Notes under the pieces: model-generated
Databases searched by the model: none
What the model saw: the letters and a program-made list of their open reading frames with translations, nothing else
Told to the model about the DNA's origin: nothing
Part shown: positions 19,040 through 29,116 of the stretch, piece after piece
How positions within the stretch are numbered: the stretch's first letter is position 1
Layout: every line of letters begins with the position of its first letter
Made by a program: the position numbers and the translations under genes
Source of the DNA: Bacteroidia bacterium
Lineage (GTDB): Bacteria > Bacteroidota > Bacteroidia > 2-12-FULL-35-15
Assembly (NCBI GenBank): GCA_030654175.1
Contig: JAURXZ010000048.1
Location: forward strand, 57,213-121,212
Direction of reading: 5' to 3'
DNA length: 64,000 nt

Positions 19040-20475
19040 TGCTGTTTTTTTTAATATTATTATCTTTTTTACTCGGGCTCCTGTCCTGTACTATCATTTT
19101 TAAAAAAAATGAAGATATAAGTTTTCGTTTCCTTCTGAATTTATCTTTGCCAATTGGAATAGGTGCTTCATCTGTTCTCTTTATTTCATTAAATCTATTT
19201 GGTCTACCAATCTTCTTGATTCCTTTGATTGAAATAGGAATAATCATATTTCTTATTTTCAAAGTAAAAAAAACAGGGAAACAAACTCAATCGATATGGT
19301 TTAAAACTGACAAAATTTCTAAACTTAAGGAGATCAATCGTTCTGAAAAACTGCTTCAAAATCCAATATTGCTTTTAATAATGGGAATTTATTTTTATGC
19401 TTTATTGATAAATTCCGGAATTTTCATTTTTGAAAGTATAAAAGAACCGCATGGTTTATGGGATGCATTTAATCTATGGAATTTTAAAGCCAAGTTTATA
19501 AGCCGAGCGCCTTATGAATGGTCGAGTTTATTTCATCAAATGGTTTCGAATAACCTACATTTGGATTACCCCCTATTACAAACTGGCTATATAGCATATT
19601 GCTGGTTACTTATGAAAAATGAAAGTGTTTGGGTACCAATTGTCCTTTCTTTTATATTCACTTTCTGTACAATAGGGCTTTTAGCATCCTCAGTTACCAT
19701 TTTTACTAACAAAACAAAAGGACTTATTGCTGGCTTAGTATTACTTTGCACTCCCTTTTATATGACAATGGGAGATTCGCAATATGCTGATAATACGGTT
19801 GGCTTTTTCTACCTGGCTACTATTATTTTATTAACCTTTGCTCGTTCAGGAACATCAATAAAACCTCATTTATTAATTGCCGCTGGCATTACTGCAGGAT
19901 TATCAGCATGGAGCAAAAATGAAGGATTACTGTTCATTACCTGTTTATTTGTTTCTCAATTAACGTTATTGTTTTTTAAAAATTACCGGGAATTATTTGT
20001 GGAACTAAAATATTTATTTTTAGGCATGTTACCAGTACTATTGTTGATTGCTTATTACAGAATTTCCATAGCCCCTCCAAATGATATTGTGCATGCGCAA
20101 GGGACAGAAACATTGATAAAACTTTCAGATTATTCCCGTTATGTAACAATTGGCAAATGGTACATTTCGCAGTTTAGTACATTTGGGCAATGGGCATTAA
20201 ATCCATGGTGGTTATTTCTTTTTGGAATTATATATAAAGGCATTAATTTAAAGGAAAACAAGAATAGCCTCGTTTCTACTTTTATTTTGCTAATATTAAT
20301 GTTAACAGGGTTTTTCTTTATATATCTTATCACCCCATTAGATTTAGTATTTCATCTTTCTACCTCAATCCATAGATTGTTTTTTCAACTATTCCCTACT
20401 TTTATTTTTATATATTTTGTTGCGATCAAGGGCAAAAAAGCTATTCCAAACAAAAGTGCAATAGATAAGGCTTAA
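19036..20475 (+). CDS. Polytopic membrane protein, GT39-like
   Basis: 479 residues with about twelve hydrophobic segments. The first extracytoplasmic loop, KEPHGLWDAFNLWNFKAKF, and the later GDSQYADNTVGFFY fit the glycosyltransferase-39/GT-C group found beside glycan loci in Bacteroidota. The segment AGLSAWSKNEGLLF is also typical of such proteins. The start overlaps the stop of the 150-residue partner by 4 nt (ATGATG; the second ATG is also possible). The next membrane protein begins 11 nt after its stop, so 18587-21989 behaves as one operon. Confidence 0.65.
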   Translation: MMLFFLILLSFLLGLLSCTIIFKKNEDISFRFLLNLSLPIGIGASSVLFISLNLFGLPIFLIPLIEIGIIIFLIFKVKKTGKQTQSIWFKTDKISKLKEINRSEKLLQNPILLLIMGIYFYALLINSGIFIFESIKEPHGLWDAFNLWNFKAKFISRAPYEWSSLFHQMVSNNLHLDYPLLQTGYIAYCWLLMKNESVWVPIVLSFIFTFCTIGLLASSVTIFTNKTKGLIAGLVLLCTPFYMTMGDSQYADNTVGFFYLATIILLTFARSGTSIKPHLLIAAGITAGLSAWSKNEGLLFITCLFVSQLTLLFFKNYRELFVELKYLFLGMLPVLLLIAYYRISIAPPNDIVHAQGTETLIKLSDYSRYVTIGKWYISQFSTFGQWALNPWWLFLFGIIYKGINLKENKNSLVSTFILLILMLTGFFFIYLITPLDLVFHLSTSIHRLFFQLFPTFIFIYFVAIKGKKAIPNKSAIDKA

Positions 20476-20486
20476 TAAATAATATC

Positions 20487-21989
20487 ATGATCAAACTTAA
20501 ATCTCTTCTTAACAATCAATGGTTTTTCCCTGTTTTAATGCTTTATTATGGGATATTTTACATTTTATTTGGAGAGATCTACCCGTTTAATGGCGGCCTC
20601 AGTACGGATGGGTTTGTATTCGCAAGTTTTATTCCAGACTTCACAAAAAGTCAATTTTTCGACACCTATTATGCACATAGAATTTTGCCATCTCTTCTTG
20701 TAGGAAATTTTTTTAAACTATTTTCAATAAAATTAACGGAGCACAATATTTATATTGCATTTCAAATTTTAAATTTAGTAAGTATTGTAATAGCATGCTA
20801 TTTTTTAAAAAAAATGCTCATACTTTTCAAAATATCCTTAAAAAATCAATTGCTTGCCTTCATATTACTTCTATTTAATTTCGGAATTATTAAATACCCT
20901 TTTTATTTGCCAGTAATGACTGACACTTTTGCTTTAATGCTAAGCACTGGTTTGTTATATTTTTATCTTAAAAACCAAGTTACTGGAATTATTATTAGCA
21001 CCATATTGTTGGCGTTCACCTGGCCTATGGGTTATTATCAAGGATTAATACTAATTGCTTTTCCAATATGTATATTACCTTTTAGCCCTGCTCTCAAATG
21101 GCAAAAAATCCTTGTTTACGGAATTTCTATATTTTATATTACAGCCCTAAGTATTTATTTGATATTTATAGAAAAGAAAGACCTTACTGTGGACTTTGTC
21201 ATGAGAATCGACCGTAATTTACTCCCCTTTAGTTTATTAGGAATAGCTATCCTTTATTTCTTTTTCGCAAAAATATTTCTTAACAAAACACTCTTTGATA
21301 TACCCTTGTTTTTAAAAAAAATAAATTACAAACGATTACTATTGTCATTTTCTTTGTTTGTTTTAATTTATATAATTATTAAAACATTGCATCCTAATCC
21401 TAATCCGAGGTATACCACGGTGCAAACACTTATTGATCCTGTTGTATATTCCTTAATCAGGCCGATTATTTCTATAGTAGCAGATACAAGTTATTTCGGC
21501 ATAGTTGTTTGCCTATTACTTCTATTCTGGAATAGTTTTTGTAAAATTATATCACAAATGGGCTGGGGATTAGTTGCTGCGTTTGGTCTGAATTTATTTT
21601 TATTTGGTATTACTCCGCAAAGCAGACACTTAATAAATATTTTACCCTGGATAATTATTTTTTTAGTGAAAGCCCTTAACAAATATTCGTTTTCAACGAG
21701 ATTTTATGTGGTTGCCGGATTATTGAGTTTCGCGGCTTCAAAAGTATGGCTACAGCTAAATATTTATGAAGGAAACGCCACTGGGAATTTAGACGAAAAC
21801 GGCAGTATGGGTTTTCCGGATCAAATATTGTGGATGAATATCGGCCCCTGGATGAGTGAGCAAATGTATTATGTACAAGGCGGAGTAATGATAATTTTCA
21901 TTTGCCTACTATTTTTTATGCTTTACAAAATAGAAGTGAATGAATTTAATAAACTGCAGCTTGTAAGAAAATACAAAGTTTTAAAATAG
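20487..21989 (+). CDS. Polytopic membrane protein of unknown function
   Basis: 500 residues with about twelve membrane segments. The first loop has FNGGLSTDGFVFASFIPDF and DTYYAHRILPSLLVGNFF, reminiscent of GT-C family members with an early acidic loop. No named family is certain. It is last in the plus-strand operon, 11 nt after the preceding gene. It converges with a methyltransferase gene that ends 70 nt away, and no strong hairpin is visible between them. Confidence 0.6.
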   Translation: MIKLKSLLNNQWFFPVLMLYYGIFYILFGEIYPFNGGLSTDGFVFASFIPDFTKSQFFDTYYAHRILPSLLVGNFFKLFSIKLTEHNIYIAFQILNLVSIVIACYFLKKMLILFKISLKNQLLAFILLLFNFGIIKYPFYLPVMTDTFALMLSTGLLYFYLKNQVTGIIISTILLAFTWPMGYYQGLILIAFPICILPFSPALKWQKILVYGISIFYITALSIYLIFIEKKDLTVDFVMRIDRNLLPFSLLGIAILYFFFAKIFLNKTLFDIPLFLKKINYKRLLLSFSLFVLIYIIIKTLHPNPNPRYTTVQTLIDPVVYSLIRPIISIVADTSYFGIVVCLLLLFWNSFCKIISQMGWGLVAAFGLNLFLFGITPQSRHLINILPWIIIFLVKALNKYSFSTRFYVVAGLLSFAASKVWLQLNIYEGNATGNLDENGSMGFPDQILWMNIGPWMSEQMYYVQGGVMIIFICLLFFMLYKIEVNEFNKLQLVRKYKVLK

Positions 21990-22058
21990 TTATAATTTTC
22001 CATAAAAAACTTACCGTTTAATTAACCGCATTAAATTAAAAGGGATTTTGTAGTTTAA

Positions 22059-22781
22059 CTATTTTGCTTTGATATAATATTGTGCGCCAGCAGGGCACCA
22101 TTTAAGATATTTTTCTAAACTACTTAAAAAGGAAAGGAATTTAGGGAAAAATAAAATGTATCTTCTTATTATTATTTTGTAACCAGAATTAGAACACATC
22201 TCAATAAACAAAGCCGGATTAATCATTTTACAGCCAACATCAAATTCGCAAGTTTCAAAAACTTTTCTTGTCAATGGATTTTCAGGATTATGTTCAAATA
22301 CGTACAAATGGCCTGTTGGAGAAAGAAATGATCTTAAAAATTTTAAAGTGGTAAGATGAAGCTCTTCGGGAATATGATGAAATACATTAGCTACAAATAT
22401 GATATCAAATGTAGATTTCAATTGAAGGTCCTCGACATTATCAAATTTAATAAAATTAATATTATCAAACTGTTTGTTTTTCTCCTTTGCGGCATTTATT
22501 GACTTTTCAGAAACATCCACAGCACAGATGGAACAGTCTGTGAAATATTTATTAATAAATATTTCACTCTTTCCAACTCCACAGCCAAAATTCAAAATTT
22601 GCAATTTTTTATTTTCAAATTTTTCATTTGAAATATAATCGTCATAGATCGTCTTTATTTTATGCTCATCAAAATAGGTTGGTTCAAATCCAGATGCGGT
22701 AATACTTTTTTTTAGTAAATTATCATAATCATCGGCAAATTGATCAAACTCGGCTTTAGGCACATTGGGGTTCGTTTCCAT
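22059..22781 (-). CDS. Class I SAM-dependent methyltransferase
   Basis: 240 residues. The SAM-binding glycine loop is ILNFGCGVGKSEIFI, motif II acidic residues are in ICAVDVSEKSI, and the post-motif region IIFVANVFHHIPEELH is typical of the Methyltransf_11/23 group. The substrate is unknown; the neighbouring GT2 and GT-C genes suggest a glycan or lipid-linked sugar. It lies 76 nt downstream of a GT2 gene on the same strand. Confidence 0.85.
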   Translation of the reverse strand: METNPNVPKAEFDQFADDYDNLLKKSITASGFEPTYFDEHKIKTIYDDYISNEKFENKKLQILNFGCGVGKSEIFINKYFTDCSICAVDVSEKSINAAKEKNKQFDNINFIKFDNVEDLQLKSTFDIIFVANVFHHIPEELHLTTLKFLRSFLSPTGHLYVFEHNPENPLTRKVFETCEFDVGCKMINPALFIEMCSNSGYKIIIRRYILFFPKFLSFLSSLEKYLKWCPAGAQYYIKAK

Positions 22782-22857
22782 ATTATTTTAATGTGAAATA
22801 GTGAAAAGTTTATTATCCTGTATGCATTTTTAATTAAAATACGCATACTCGAATTTC

Positions 22858-23808
22858 CTATTGTTGAGTGGAATGCTTCTCTTTTATTCGGCTTTTTATA
22901 ATGAATAGCGGCCGATTCTTAACTTGAAAAAAAATCCGTACGATATATTCCCCGATAATTCCCAAAGATATCAACTGTACCCCGCCAAATAAAATTATCA
23001 CAAACAATAACCCTGTAAATCCAACGGGCACATCGATGTAAAAAAACTTTCTAATTAATGTGATAACAAAATAAATCAAGGACACTATCACCGAAAACAC
23101 TCCCAATTTAGTAATGAATTTAATAGGTATTTCACTAAAATTAAATATTCCATTAAAAGCAAGTTTCATTAACATTGACAAACTATATTTGGAATTACCG
23201 GCAATTCTTTCATCTCTTTCATACTCTACACCTACCTGTTTAAAACCGATCCACGACCTCATACCTCTTATATATCGGCTTTCTTCAGGCATTTTATTCA
23301 GAACATCGGCTACTCTTCTGCTAATTAAGGAAAAATCACCACTATCAAGAGGTATATCGATATAAGATATTTTTTTTAAGATGCGGTAAAAAATAAAATA
23401 TGCAGCTTTTTTTAACAGGTTTTCCTTCCTGTTTTTCCGAATACCATAAACAACATCATATCCTTCTGTATAATAATTGTAAAACTCAAAAAACAATTCT
23501 GGAGGATCCTGAAGGTCTCCATCAAGAATCATTAAAGCTTCTGTTGCCGAAGCTTCCGATATACCGGCAGATAAGGCAATCTGATGCCCATAATTCCTTG
23601 CAAGAAATATACAGTGATATCTTTCATCTGAAAATGCAATTTGATTGCAAATTTCAGCAGTGGCATCAGTACTGCCATCATCCACTAAAACAATTTCAAA
23701 AGTAATATCTGAACCACTTATTAATTTATTAAGCCTATCAATAAGAAGAGGTAAAGATTTTTCTTCATTATAAAGAGGAATAACTAAGGAGATTTTAGGG
23801 TTGATCAT
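22858..23808 (-). CDS. Glycosyltransferase family 2, polyprenyl-phosphate type (GtrB/DPM-like)
   Basis: 316 residues. The N-terminal GT-A domain carries SLVIPLYNEEKSLPLLIDRL, IVLVDDGSTDATAEIC and the nucleotide/metal site MILDGDLQDPPELFFEFY. Two C-terminal hydrophobic hairpins (from about residue 230) anchor it in the membrane. This architecture belongs to GtrB/dolichyl-phosphate-mannose-synthase-like enzymes, which load a sugar onto polyprenyl phosphate. Such a product is the donor used by GT-C proteins like the one 66 nt upstream (23875-25380). Confidence 0.88.
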   Translation of the reverse strand: MINPKISLVIPLYNEEKSLPLLIDRLNKLISGSDITFEIVLVDDGSTDATAEICNQIAFSDERYHCIFLARNYGHQIALSAGISEASATEALMILDGDLQDPPELFFEFYNYYTEGYDVVYGIRKNRKENLLKKAAYFIFYRILKKISYIDIPLDSGDFSLISRRVADVLNKMPEESRYIRGMRSWIGFKQVGVEYERDERIAGNSKYSLSMLMKLAFNGIFNFSEIPIKFITKLGVFSVIVSLIYFVITLIRKFFYIDVPVGFTGLLFVIILFGGVQLISLGIIGEYIVRIFFQVKNRPLFIIKSRIKEKHSTQQ

Positions 23809-23874
23809 TTTTAATTAAAATTTTTAATCTTACACAACCTACTGAAGTAAACCGAATAAAATATTTTTTTTAGG

Positions 23875-25380
23875 TTATTTAATTTTTTGGACTTCCATAA
23901 TTTTTTCATTTCCAACTTCAATTTGAAATACAGTTTTTCCATAATCATAATCCCCGGGATGATATCTGAAATTAGATAAAAAATAATTTGCTGAATTTAA
24001 ATCATAGGTCCATATCAAACGTTTTCGCTCCTCAACAGGGATAATGCTAAAATTCAAATGGCATTCCTCCAGATCTGCAGCAATATAAATTTGGTCAGAA
24101 TTATCAGTTCTCAATATATATTCTAACCCCTGCCTATATGATAAGCCCCAATAGTCTAATTCGAAATTTTGTCGAATATTTTTACCTGCCAAAAAGTTAA
24201 AATATACATTTTGAAAAGGGTGATTAGCAATCATAAAGACAAATATGACTAGAATTGATATTATTGTTGAAAAAGCAATGATCCGAATAGGCCATTGTTT
24301 CTTAACAAATTTGATTAATTCTGTAAAGCCATAAACTGCGATAAGCAAAAGGAAAGGATATACAAAAAATATATGCCGGTAAGAATCATAAACAGTAGAT
24401 TTCAAAATTATAATAGCAAGAATGGGCGTTGCAAACATGTATAAAGAGAATTGCATATGCAGTGTGCTTAAAAAATTAGCAAAAGTATTTTTTATCACAA
24501 AAAACAATCCGATCAAGAATAAAACAATATAAAAAAAAGGTGTTGTCATGGAAATCCAAACAGGCAAATAGTGCCAAGGTTTTGGTCCTGAAATAAGCTC
24601 GCCAAAATAAAATACTGTACCAGGTGTTGGGAAATGACTCATTTGCTTCAGTGCTTCAATAAAATGGTGCACAGGATTAAGCCAAAGTACAGGCCAAAAA
24701 GCAATGGTAAATAATAATGTATAACAAATAAACATTAAAACTGGAACTGGCTTTCGTTCCTTTTGCATGGCATACAAATACAAAGTGCCAAGAGGCAAAA
24801 GCACACCCATAACACGTATGTCCATTGCAAATCCGCAGATAGCGGCATGAATTATAGCTAACAATAAAGTTTTACGTTCTACAAATAAAAAAGCTGTGTA
24901 ACTTGCAATGATGCAAAAAGAAAGCATAACTAAATCTTTTGAATTATAAAAGCTTTCAGCAAAAATACGGGGCGATACAACAAGCATAATACTGCATAAC
25001 AATGCTATAGCATGACTTTTAAAAAATCTTAATCCCAACAAATAAAAAAACAGCGTTCCAACAAAAAAAACCGGGTAAGTTAACATATGCCGTAGCAAAT
25101 AAATTTTCCGGGGATCGGTTATTTCCAATATTTTCTCCGCAGAATATAAAAAAATTTCAAAAGCCGGACCGTGATATTTTTCATCGCAAGCAAGCAGTTC
25201 TGCGGCATCACCAGACTTTATAAAGTTGTAATTTACTGCACCGTTTAAACGTGAGAAAGCTTCTTCATCACATGATATGCCATAGTCGGAAAAAGTAAAG
25301 CATACTGTAACAAATAGGCCTATAAAAAAAACAATAGCCGCACGCTTGAAAAATAGCTCGTTGATGTTTATTAGTTGCAT
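23875..25380 (-). CDS. Polytopic membrane glycosyltransferase, PMT/GT39-like
   Basis: 501 residues with about ten to twelve membrane segments. The first loop contains SDYGISCDEEAFSRLNGAVN, with the paired acidic residues expected of GT-C catalysts, and LACDEKYHGPAFEIFLY. A short soluble C-terminal domain (about the last 100 residues, around QNVYFNFLAGKNIRQNF) is like that of other Bacteroidota GT39 proteins. It is flanked by two GT2 genes of GtrB type on the same strand. A donor-loader and transferase pairing is a reasonable inference. Confidence 0.75.
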   Translation of the reverse strand: MQLININELFFKRAAIVFFIGLFVTVCFTFSDYGISCDEEAFSRLNGAVNYNFIKSGDAAELLACDEKYHGPAFEIFLYSAEKILEITDPRKIYLLRHMLTYPVFFVGTLFFYLLGLRFFKSHAIALLCSIMLVVSPRIFAESFYNSKDLVMLSFCIIASYTAFLFVERKTLLLAIIHAAICGFAMDIRVMGVLLPLGTLYLYAMQKERKPVPVLMFICYTLLFTIAFWPVLWLNPVHHFIEALKQMSHFPTPGTVFYFGELISGPKPWHYLPVWISMTTPFFYIVLFLIGLFFVIKNTFANFLSTLHMQFSLYMFATPILAIIILKSTVYDSYRHIFFVYPFLLLIAVYGFTELIKFVKKQWPIRIIAFSTIISILVIFVFMIANHPFQNVYFNFLAGKNIRQNFELDYWGLSYRQGLEYILRTDNSDQIYIAADLEECHLNFSIIPVEERKRLIWTYDLNSANYFLSNFRYHPGDYDYGKTVFQIEVGNEKIMEVQKIK

Positions 25381-25608
25381 TTAAACTTTGTCAGATTTTA
25401 CAGTTGTTGATTACTTTATATTATGTTTTAAAATTTGCAAAAAAAGATTGCCTTTAATTTAAAAAAAAGGAATTATAATGAAAATCAAAATTGAAAGTAC
25501 TTTTTGATTATATATAGTACCACTTTAAAATTAATTGAATATCCGCTAAATTTAAAAAAAACAATTTTCAGACCTGTTTTTTTTGTAAAAATTTATATAA
25601 AAAAGCAA

Positions 25609-26535
25609 TCAAAGTACTTTATCAACAACATAGGCTGGTCGATTACGTGTGGCCTCAAAGTTTCGCCAAAGATATTCTCCAATAATCCCTATCGCCATCA
25701 TTTGAAATGATGATACAAGAAGGAAGACCATCATCATTGTAGTCCACCCTTGCACATCGATATGCCCTAAAAGTTTGGCCCAAAGCACATAAATTGCATA
25801 TATAAATGATATACTTCCAAGCAATATGCCACAAACAGTTATAAACCGAAGTGGGGCATATGAAAATGAAACGAAGGAATCAATAAATAGTTGAATTTTT
25901 TTCTTCATTGTCCAACGTGATTTACCAATTTTCCGTTCTCGCCTTTTATAAGGGATGCATGCATAATCATATTTCATCCAAATCAATAAATACAAAGAGT
26001 TTACGTTTTTTTCTTGTATCGCTAAGACTTCATCTTTTAATTGCTTATCAAATAAGCAAAAATCGAAACCTCCATCAGGTATATTTGGAAGAGCTAGTTT
26101 TTTAATTAGTTTTTGATAAACGGATGCTAGGATTTTCGTTAAAAATGGATCCTCTCTATCTTCCCTGTTTGCCAATACTAACTTGAATCCTTTGGTCCAA
26201 AATTCGTACATTTTTAACATTAATTCGGGAGGATCTTGCAGGTCCGCAGCAATCACCAAGTTGCAATCACCTGTCGCATATTTCATTCCAGCCTGAATTG
26301 CATTATATGAACCAAAATTCCCTGAAAGCTTTACTATTGTAACCTTTTCAGGGTATTGATTTTTGAAGGTGATAAGCGCCTCAAATGTTTTGTCTTTACT
26401 GCCATCATCAATCATTATGTATTCAAACGAAACATCTTCAGGGAATAATTGTTCATTCAAGACCAGTTCCTTTGAAGTAACAGGTATATTCAATTCATTA
26501 TAGTAACAAGGAATGATGATGGATAATTTAGGCAT
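25609..26535 (-). CDS. Glycosyltransferase family 2, polyprenyl-phosphate type (GtrB/DPM-like)
   Basis: 308 residues, paralogous to the GT2 at 22858. The GT-A domain has LSIIIPCYYNELNIPVTSKE, EYIMIDDGSKDKTFEAL and VIAADLQDPPELMLKMYEF. RERKIGKSRWTMKKKIQLF precedes two C-terminal membrane hairpins. The first Asp of the usual D-x-D-L-Q-D-P-P block is Ala (AADLQDPP), a common variant. It probably makes a polyprenyl-phosphate sugar used by the membrane transferases of this region. It stands alone, 228 nt upstream of the GT-C gene. Confidence 0.87.
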   Translation of the reverse strand: MPKLSIIIPCYYNELNIPVTSKELVLNEQLFPEDVSFEYIMIDDGSKDKTFEALITFKNQYPEKVTIVKLSGNFGSYNAIQAGMKYATGDCNLVIAADLQDPPELMLKMYEFWTKGFKLVLANREDREDPFLTKILASVYQKLIKKLALPNIPDGGFDFCLFDKQLKDEVLAIQEKNVNSLYLLIWMKYDYACIPYKRRERKIGKSRWTMKKKIQLFIDSFVSFSYAPLRFITVCGILLGSISFIYAIYVLWAKLLGHIDVQGWTTMMMVFLLVSSFQMMAIGIIGEYLWRNFEATRNRPAYVVDKVL

Positions 26536-26834
26536 GAAAAGTTTTTTTTATAATTACAAAAATAATGAATTATACCATCAAGACTGTGGTTGTATTAAAT
26601 AAGCGCTTATTTTACAAAGAAAAAAAGTGGGAGCAACTATAAGTTATTGCTCTTTAAATATTTTTTTGGGGTCATCATTCTTTAGCCCTGCCAGTAAACG
26701 GCAGATTTTTTATGAAATATTTTTTTTATATCAATCCTTATTTTTTTGAGGTTAATACCCAGAATTGGGCTTAAATGGTTTTAGAAAATTTAGTTTAATT
26801 GCTGCTATTAATTTTTGTAAAACTGAAATTTTAA
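26536..26834. other. Intergenic region between two minus-strand units
   Basis: Contains the minus-strand terminator at 26631-26653. It also holds a plus-oriented hairpin CTGCC (26688-26692)/GGCAG (26700-26704) followed by ATTTTTTAT. A CAAAAATA motif at 26557-26564 (TATTTTTG on the minus strand) is a possible -7 box for the GT2 gene. No gene is seen. Confidence 0.4.
26631..26653 (-). terminator. Terminator of the ATP-grasp/HAD operon
   Basis: On the minus strand GAGCAA...TTGCTC pairs across about 11 nt and is followed by CCAC and a run of seven T (plus-strand AAAAAAAGTGG at about 26620). It lies about 180 nt beyond the HAD gene stop. Confidence 0.5.
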
Positions 26835-27473
26835 TCATTTGGATGAATTAATATTTTTACTAAACTCTAAAATATCATTGTAAATAAAGTCAGGGGAGTA
26901 AATTAACAACTGCTCTTTACTACGAAAACCTGTAAGTACTGCAACGGTTTTAACGCCTATTCTTTTTCCAGTCAAGATATCCATACCGGTATCTCCTACC
27001 ATAAAATCATTTTTACTTAATTTTATATCTAGCTGGGTAATCAGATATTGTTTCTTGACCTTCTGTTCGGTTACCAACAGTTTTTTGAAATACTTTAATA
27101 AATCTAAGTCCTGTAATTGTACCTTTACCCGTTCTTTTGATTGACGTGCAGTAATTAAATATAGTTCGTAATTATTACTTTGAAGCGTTTCCAATACATC
27201 TTGTGTGAAAGTGAATTTTTGATCTTTATTTAAATACTCCGGTTGCTCAATTTTGTCCATCCAATTCGCTCGAAATGATTTTATTTGGTCTGGCGTATAT
27301 AAAAAACGATTCAATATATCTTCATTGGACACCATATCCTTTTTAATTAACCAATATTCATCAAAAGAGATATCAATGCCAGTAAGAGCCACAAACAAAT
27401 CATATAACCTGTTTTTGGAATCGATTATGGTTCCATCTAGGTCAAAAAATATTTTAATACGTTCGGCAAGCAT
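26835..27473 (-). CDS. HAD-superfamily phosphatase (phosphoglycolate-phosphatase-like)
   Basis: 212 residues. Motif I is IFFDLDGTIIDSKN, with both catalytic aspartates; motif II is LITARQSKER; the conserved Lys follows in the KVKKQYLI region; motif IV is MVGDTGMDILTGKRIG. A helical cap between motifs I and II makes it a subclass-I HAD hydrolase. The substrate is probably a small phosphate ester, likely a sugar phosphate given its operon. It is last of four genes 30183-26835 (ATP-grasp, epimerase, methyltransferase, HAD), 35 nt after the methyltransferase. Confidence 0.88.
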   Translation of the reverse strand: MLAERIKIFFDLDGTIIDSKNRLYDLFVALTGIDISFDEYWLIKKDMVSNEDILNRFLYTPDQIKSFRANWMDKIEQPEYLNKDQKFTFTQDVLETLQSNNYELYLITARQSKERVKVQLQDLDLLKYFKKLLVTEQKVKKQYLITQLDIKLSKNDFMVGDTGMDILTGKRIGVKTVAVLTGFRSKEQLLIYSPDFIYNDILEFSKNINSSK

Positions 27474-27508
27474 AAAATGACTACTCCAATTATTTTATTA
27501 ATTCTTCT

Positions 27509-28216
27509 TTATTTTGAACAAATAGCAAATATTTCTGCGCAATGCTCAGGGAAAATTTTCCCAACCTCAAAAAAACCTTCAATCATTTCTGGAGTCCAAT
27601 ATTGTTCAATTTGACCATTTGATAAAGGTTTTAAAAAAGACCCCCCAGTTTTAATTACTTTAAAGCCTGCTTCCAATATATGTTTGCACAACAAATCAAG
27701 GTCATATACTCTATAATGCCCTAAAGCGTGGTCCCTTTCATTAAGTGAACTTTCCATTGGTAGCATACCCATCTTTACTGCAACAATCCTATGAATTGAT
27801 TTTGCATTGGGCACTGAAACAATGAATACACCATCATCTGCTAACCAGGTTTTTATTTTGCCGAGCACTTCGGATGGATTTTCAATATGCTCCAATACAT
27901 GACTCATTATTATTGTATTGAATTTTAAATCTGTAATAAAATCTTCAAACATACAACAATGTTTGATTACATTAATATAATCAGGTATTTGATTGATAAG
28001 ATCTACCGAACCTTCAACAATATGTAATTTTTCAAAATCACCTGTCAAATACTTGGTCATATAACCAGATGCAGGGCCTAATTCCAAAGCTATTTTACCA
28101 CTGAAGTAGGGTTTTATTGTACGATAAACAAACTCAGCTTGTTTATAGTCAATATCAAGAATATCATTTTTATAAAATGGCACGGCCTCTCTTACTTTTC
28201 TGTCTCTTTCCTTCAT
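27509..28216 (-). CDS. Class I SAM-dependent methyltransferase
   Basis: 235 residues of the Methyltransf_23 type. The SAM loop is ALELGPASGYMTKYL and the later motif is IIMSHVLEHIENPSEVLGKI. The C-terminal block LNERDHALGHYRVYDLDLL is typical of methyltransferases in glycan and natural-product loci. The acceptor is unknown. The gene starts 12 nt after the epimerase stop, so it is part of the four-gene operon. Confidence 0.87.
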   Translation of the reverse strand: MKERDRKVREAVPFYKNDILDIDYKQAEFVYRTIKPYFSGKIALELGPASGYMTKYLTGDFEKLHIVEGSVDLINQIPDYINVIKHCCMFEDFITDLKFNTIIMSHVLEHIENPSEVLGKIKTWLADDGVFIVSVPNAKSIHRIVAVKMGMLPMESSLNERDHALGHYRVYDLDLLCKHILEAGFKVIKTGGSFLKPLSNGQIEQYWTPEMIEGFFEVGKIFPEHCAEIFAICSK

Positions 28217-28228
28217 TTTTTTGATAAT

Positions 28229-29116
28229 TTAAATTGCTTTAAAAGCTTCATATTCTTCTTTCAATCCATCTCTAAGATCAACTTGTTCCTGAGTGAGATA
28301 TTTCAACATTTTTTTATTGTCAAATACCATATCGAATACGGGAATTTCTTTATTAAGAATTTCAGGCTTTATGCTTTTTTTTGAAATCTCAATAATAATA
28401 TTTACTATTTCCTTTATCGAGTATGGTTTGGAAGAAACCACATTTATGGGTCCTTGATATTTTTCCAAATTAATTGAACTACAGATAGCTCTCACACAGT
28501 CGCTAATATGCAAATAAGATCTTTTTTCATTCCCATTGCTATAAATCACTGGATTTTTATTTTGTAATAACATTCTGATGGTTACAGGAATTAGTTTTTG
28601 GTAAGAATGCTCCCCAGGCCCATATATATGTCCGATGCGTAAAATTTGAAGTGTTTTATTTTCTTGCTTTGCCCAAGAATACAACAATTTCTCACAATTC
28701 AATTTTGATTGGCCGTATAAATTTTCTGGAGAAACCAATGAACTCTCATCAATTACATCATTGTTTTTACTGTAAACATCCAAAGAACTCAAAAAAATTA
28801 ATTGTTTGACACTATCTGGTAAGCTATTAAGCAAATATGAAGTATTAGATACATTACTGGAGCATAAACTCCTCTCGTCCCCTTCAGTTGAGTTTTTGGG
28901 TGTGAATGCTCCAGCATGGATGACAGTATGAATACAATTCACGCCATTATTTAACCAAACCTCTTTACCGAACTTATAGTTTTTATGATCAATCGATTTG
29001 AAACCAAAAATAGGTAGGGATGTTAATAGGATAATATTTTCAGGTCCAAACTTATCTGAAACGGCCTTTAACAAATGTTTACCAATAAAGCCAGAAGCAC
29101 CGGTTATTAAAATCAT
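28229..29116 (-). CDS. NAD-dependent epimerase/dehydratase (extended SDR)
   Basis: 295 residues. The Rossmann motif ILITGASGFIGKHLL begins at residue 2, and the catalytic Tyr-x3-Lys is in ENLYGQSKLNCEKLL, preceded by the Ser-containing IFLSSLDVYS. HIYGPGEHSYQKLIPVTI and SYLHISDCVRAIC complete the nucleotide-sugar-modifying SDR pattern. The substrate is presumably an NDP-sugar (family knowledge). The start overlaps the stop of the ATP-grasp gene by 4 nt (29113-29116), giving translational coupling. Confidence 0.88.
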   Translation of the reverse strand: MILITGASGFIGKHLLKAVSDKFGPENIILLTSLPIFGFKSIDHKNYKFGKEVWLNNGVNCIHTVIHAGAFTPKNSTEGDERSLCSSNVSNTSYLLNSLPDSVKQLIFLSSLDVYSKNNDVIDESSLVSPENLYGQSKLNCEKLLYSWAKQENKTLQILRIGHIYGPGEHSYQKLIPVTIRMLLQNKNPVIYSNGNEKRSYLHISDCVRAICSSINLEKYQGPINVVSSKPYSIKEIVNIIIEISKKSIKPEILNKEIPVFDMVFDNKKMLKYLTQEQVDLRDGLKEEYEAFKAI

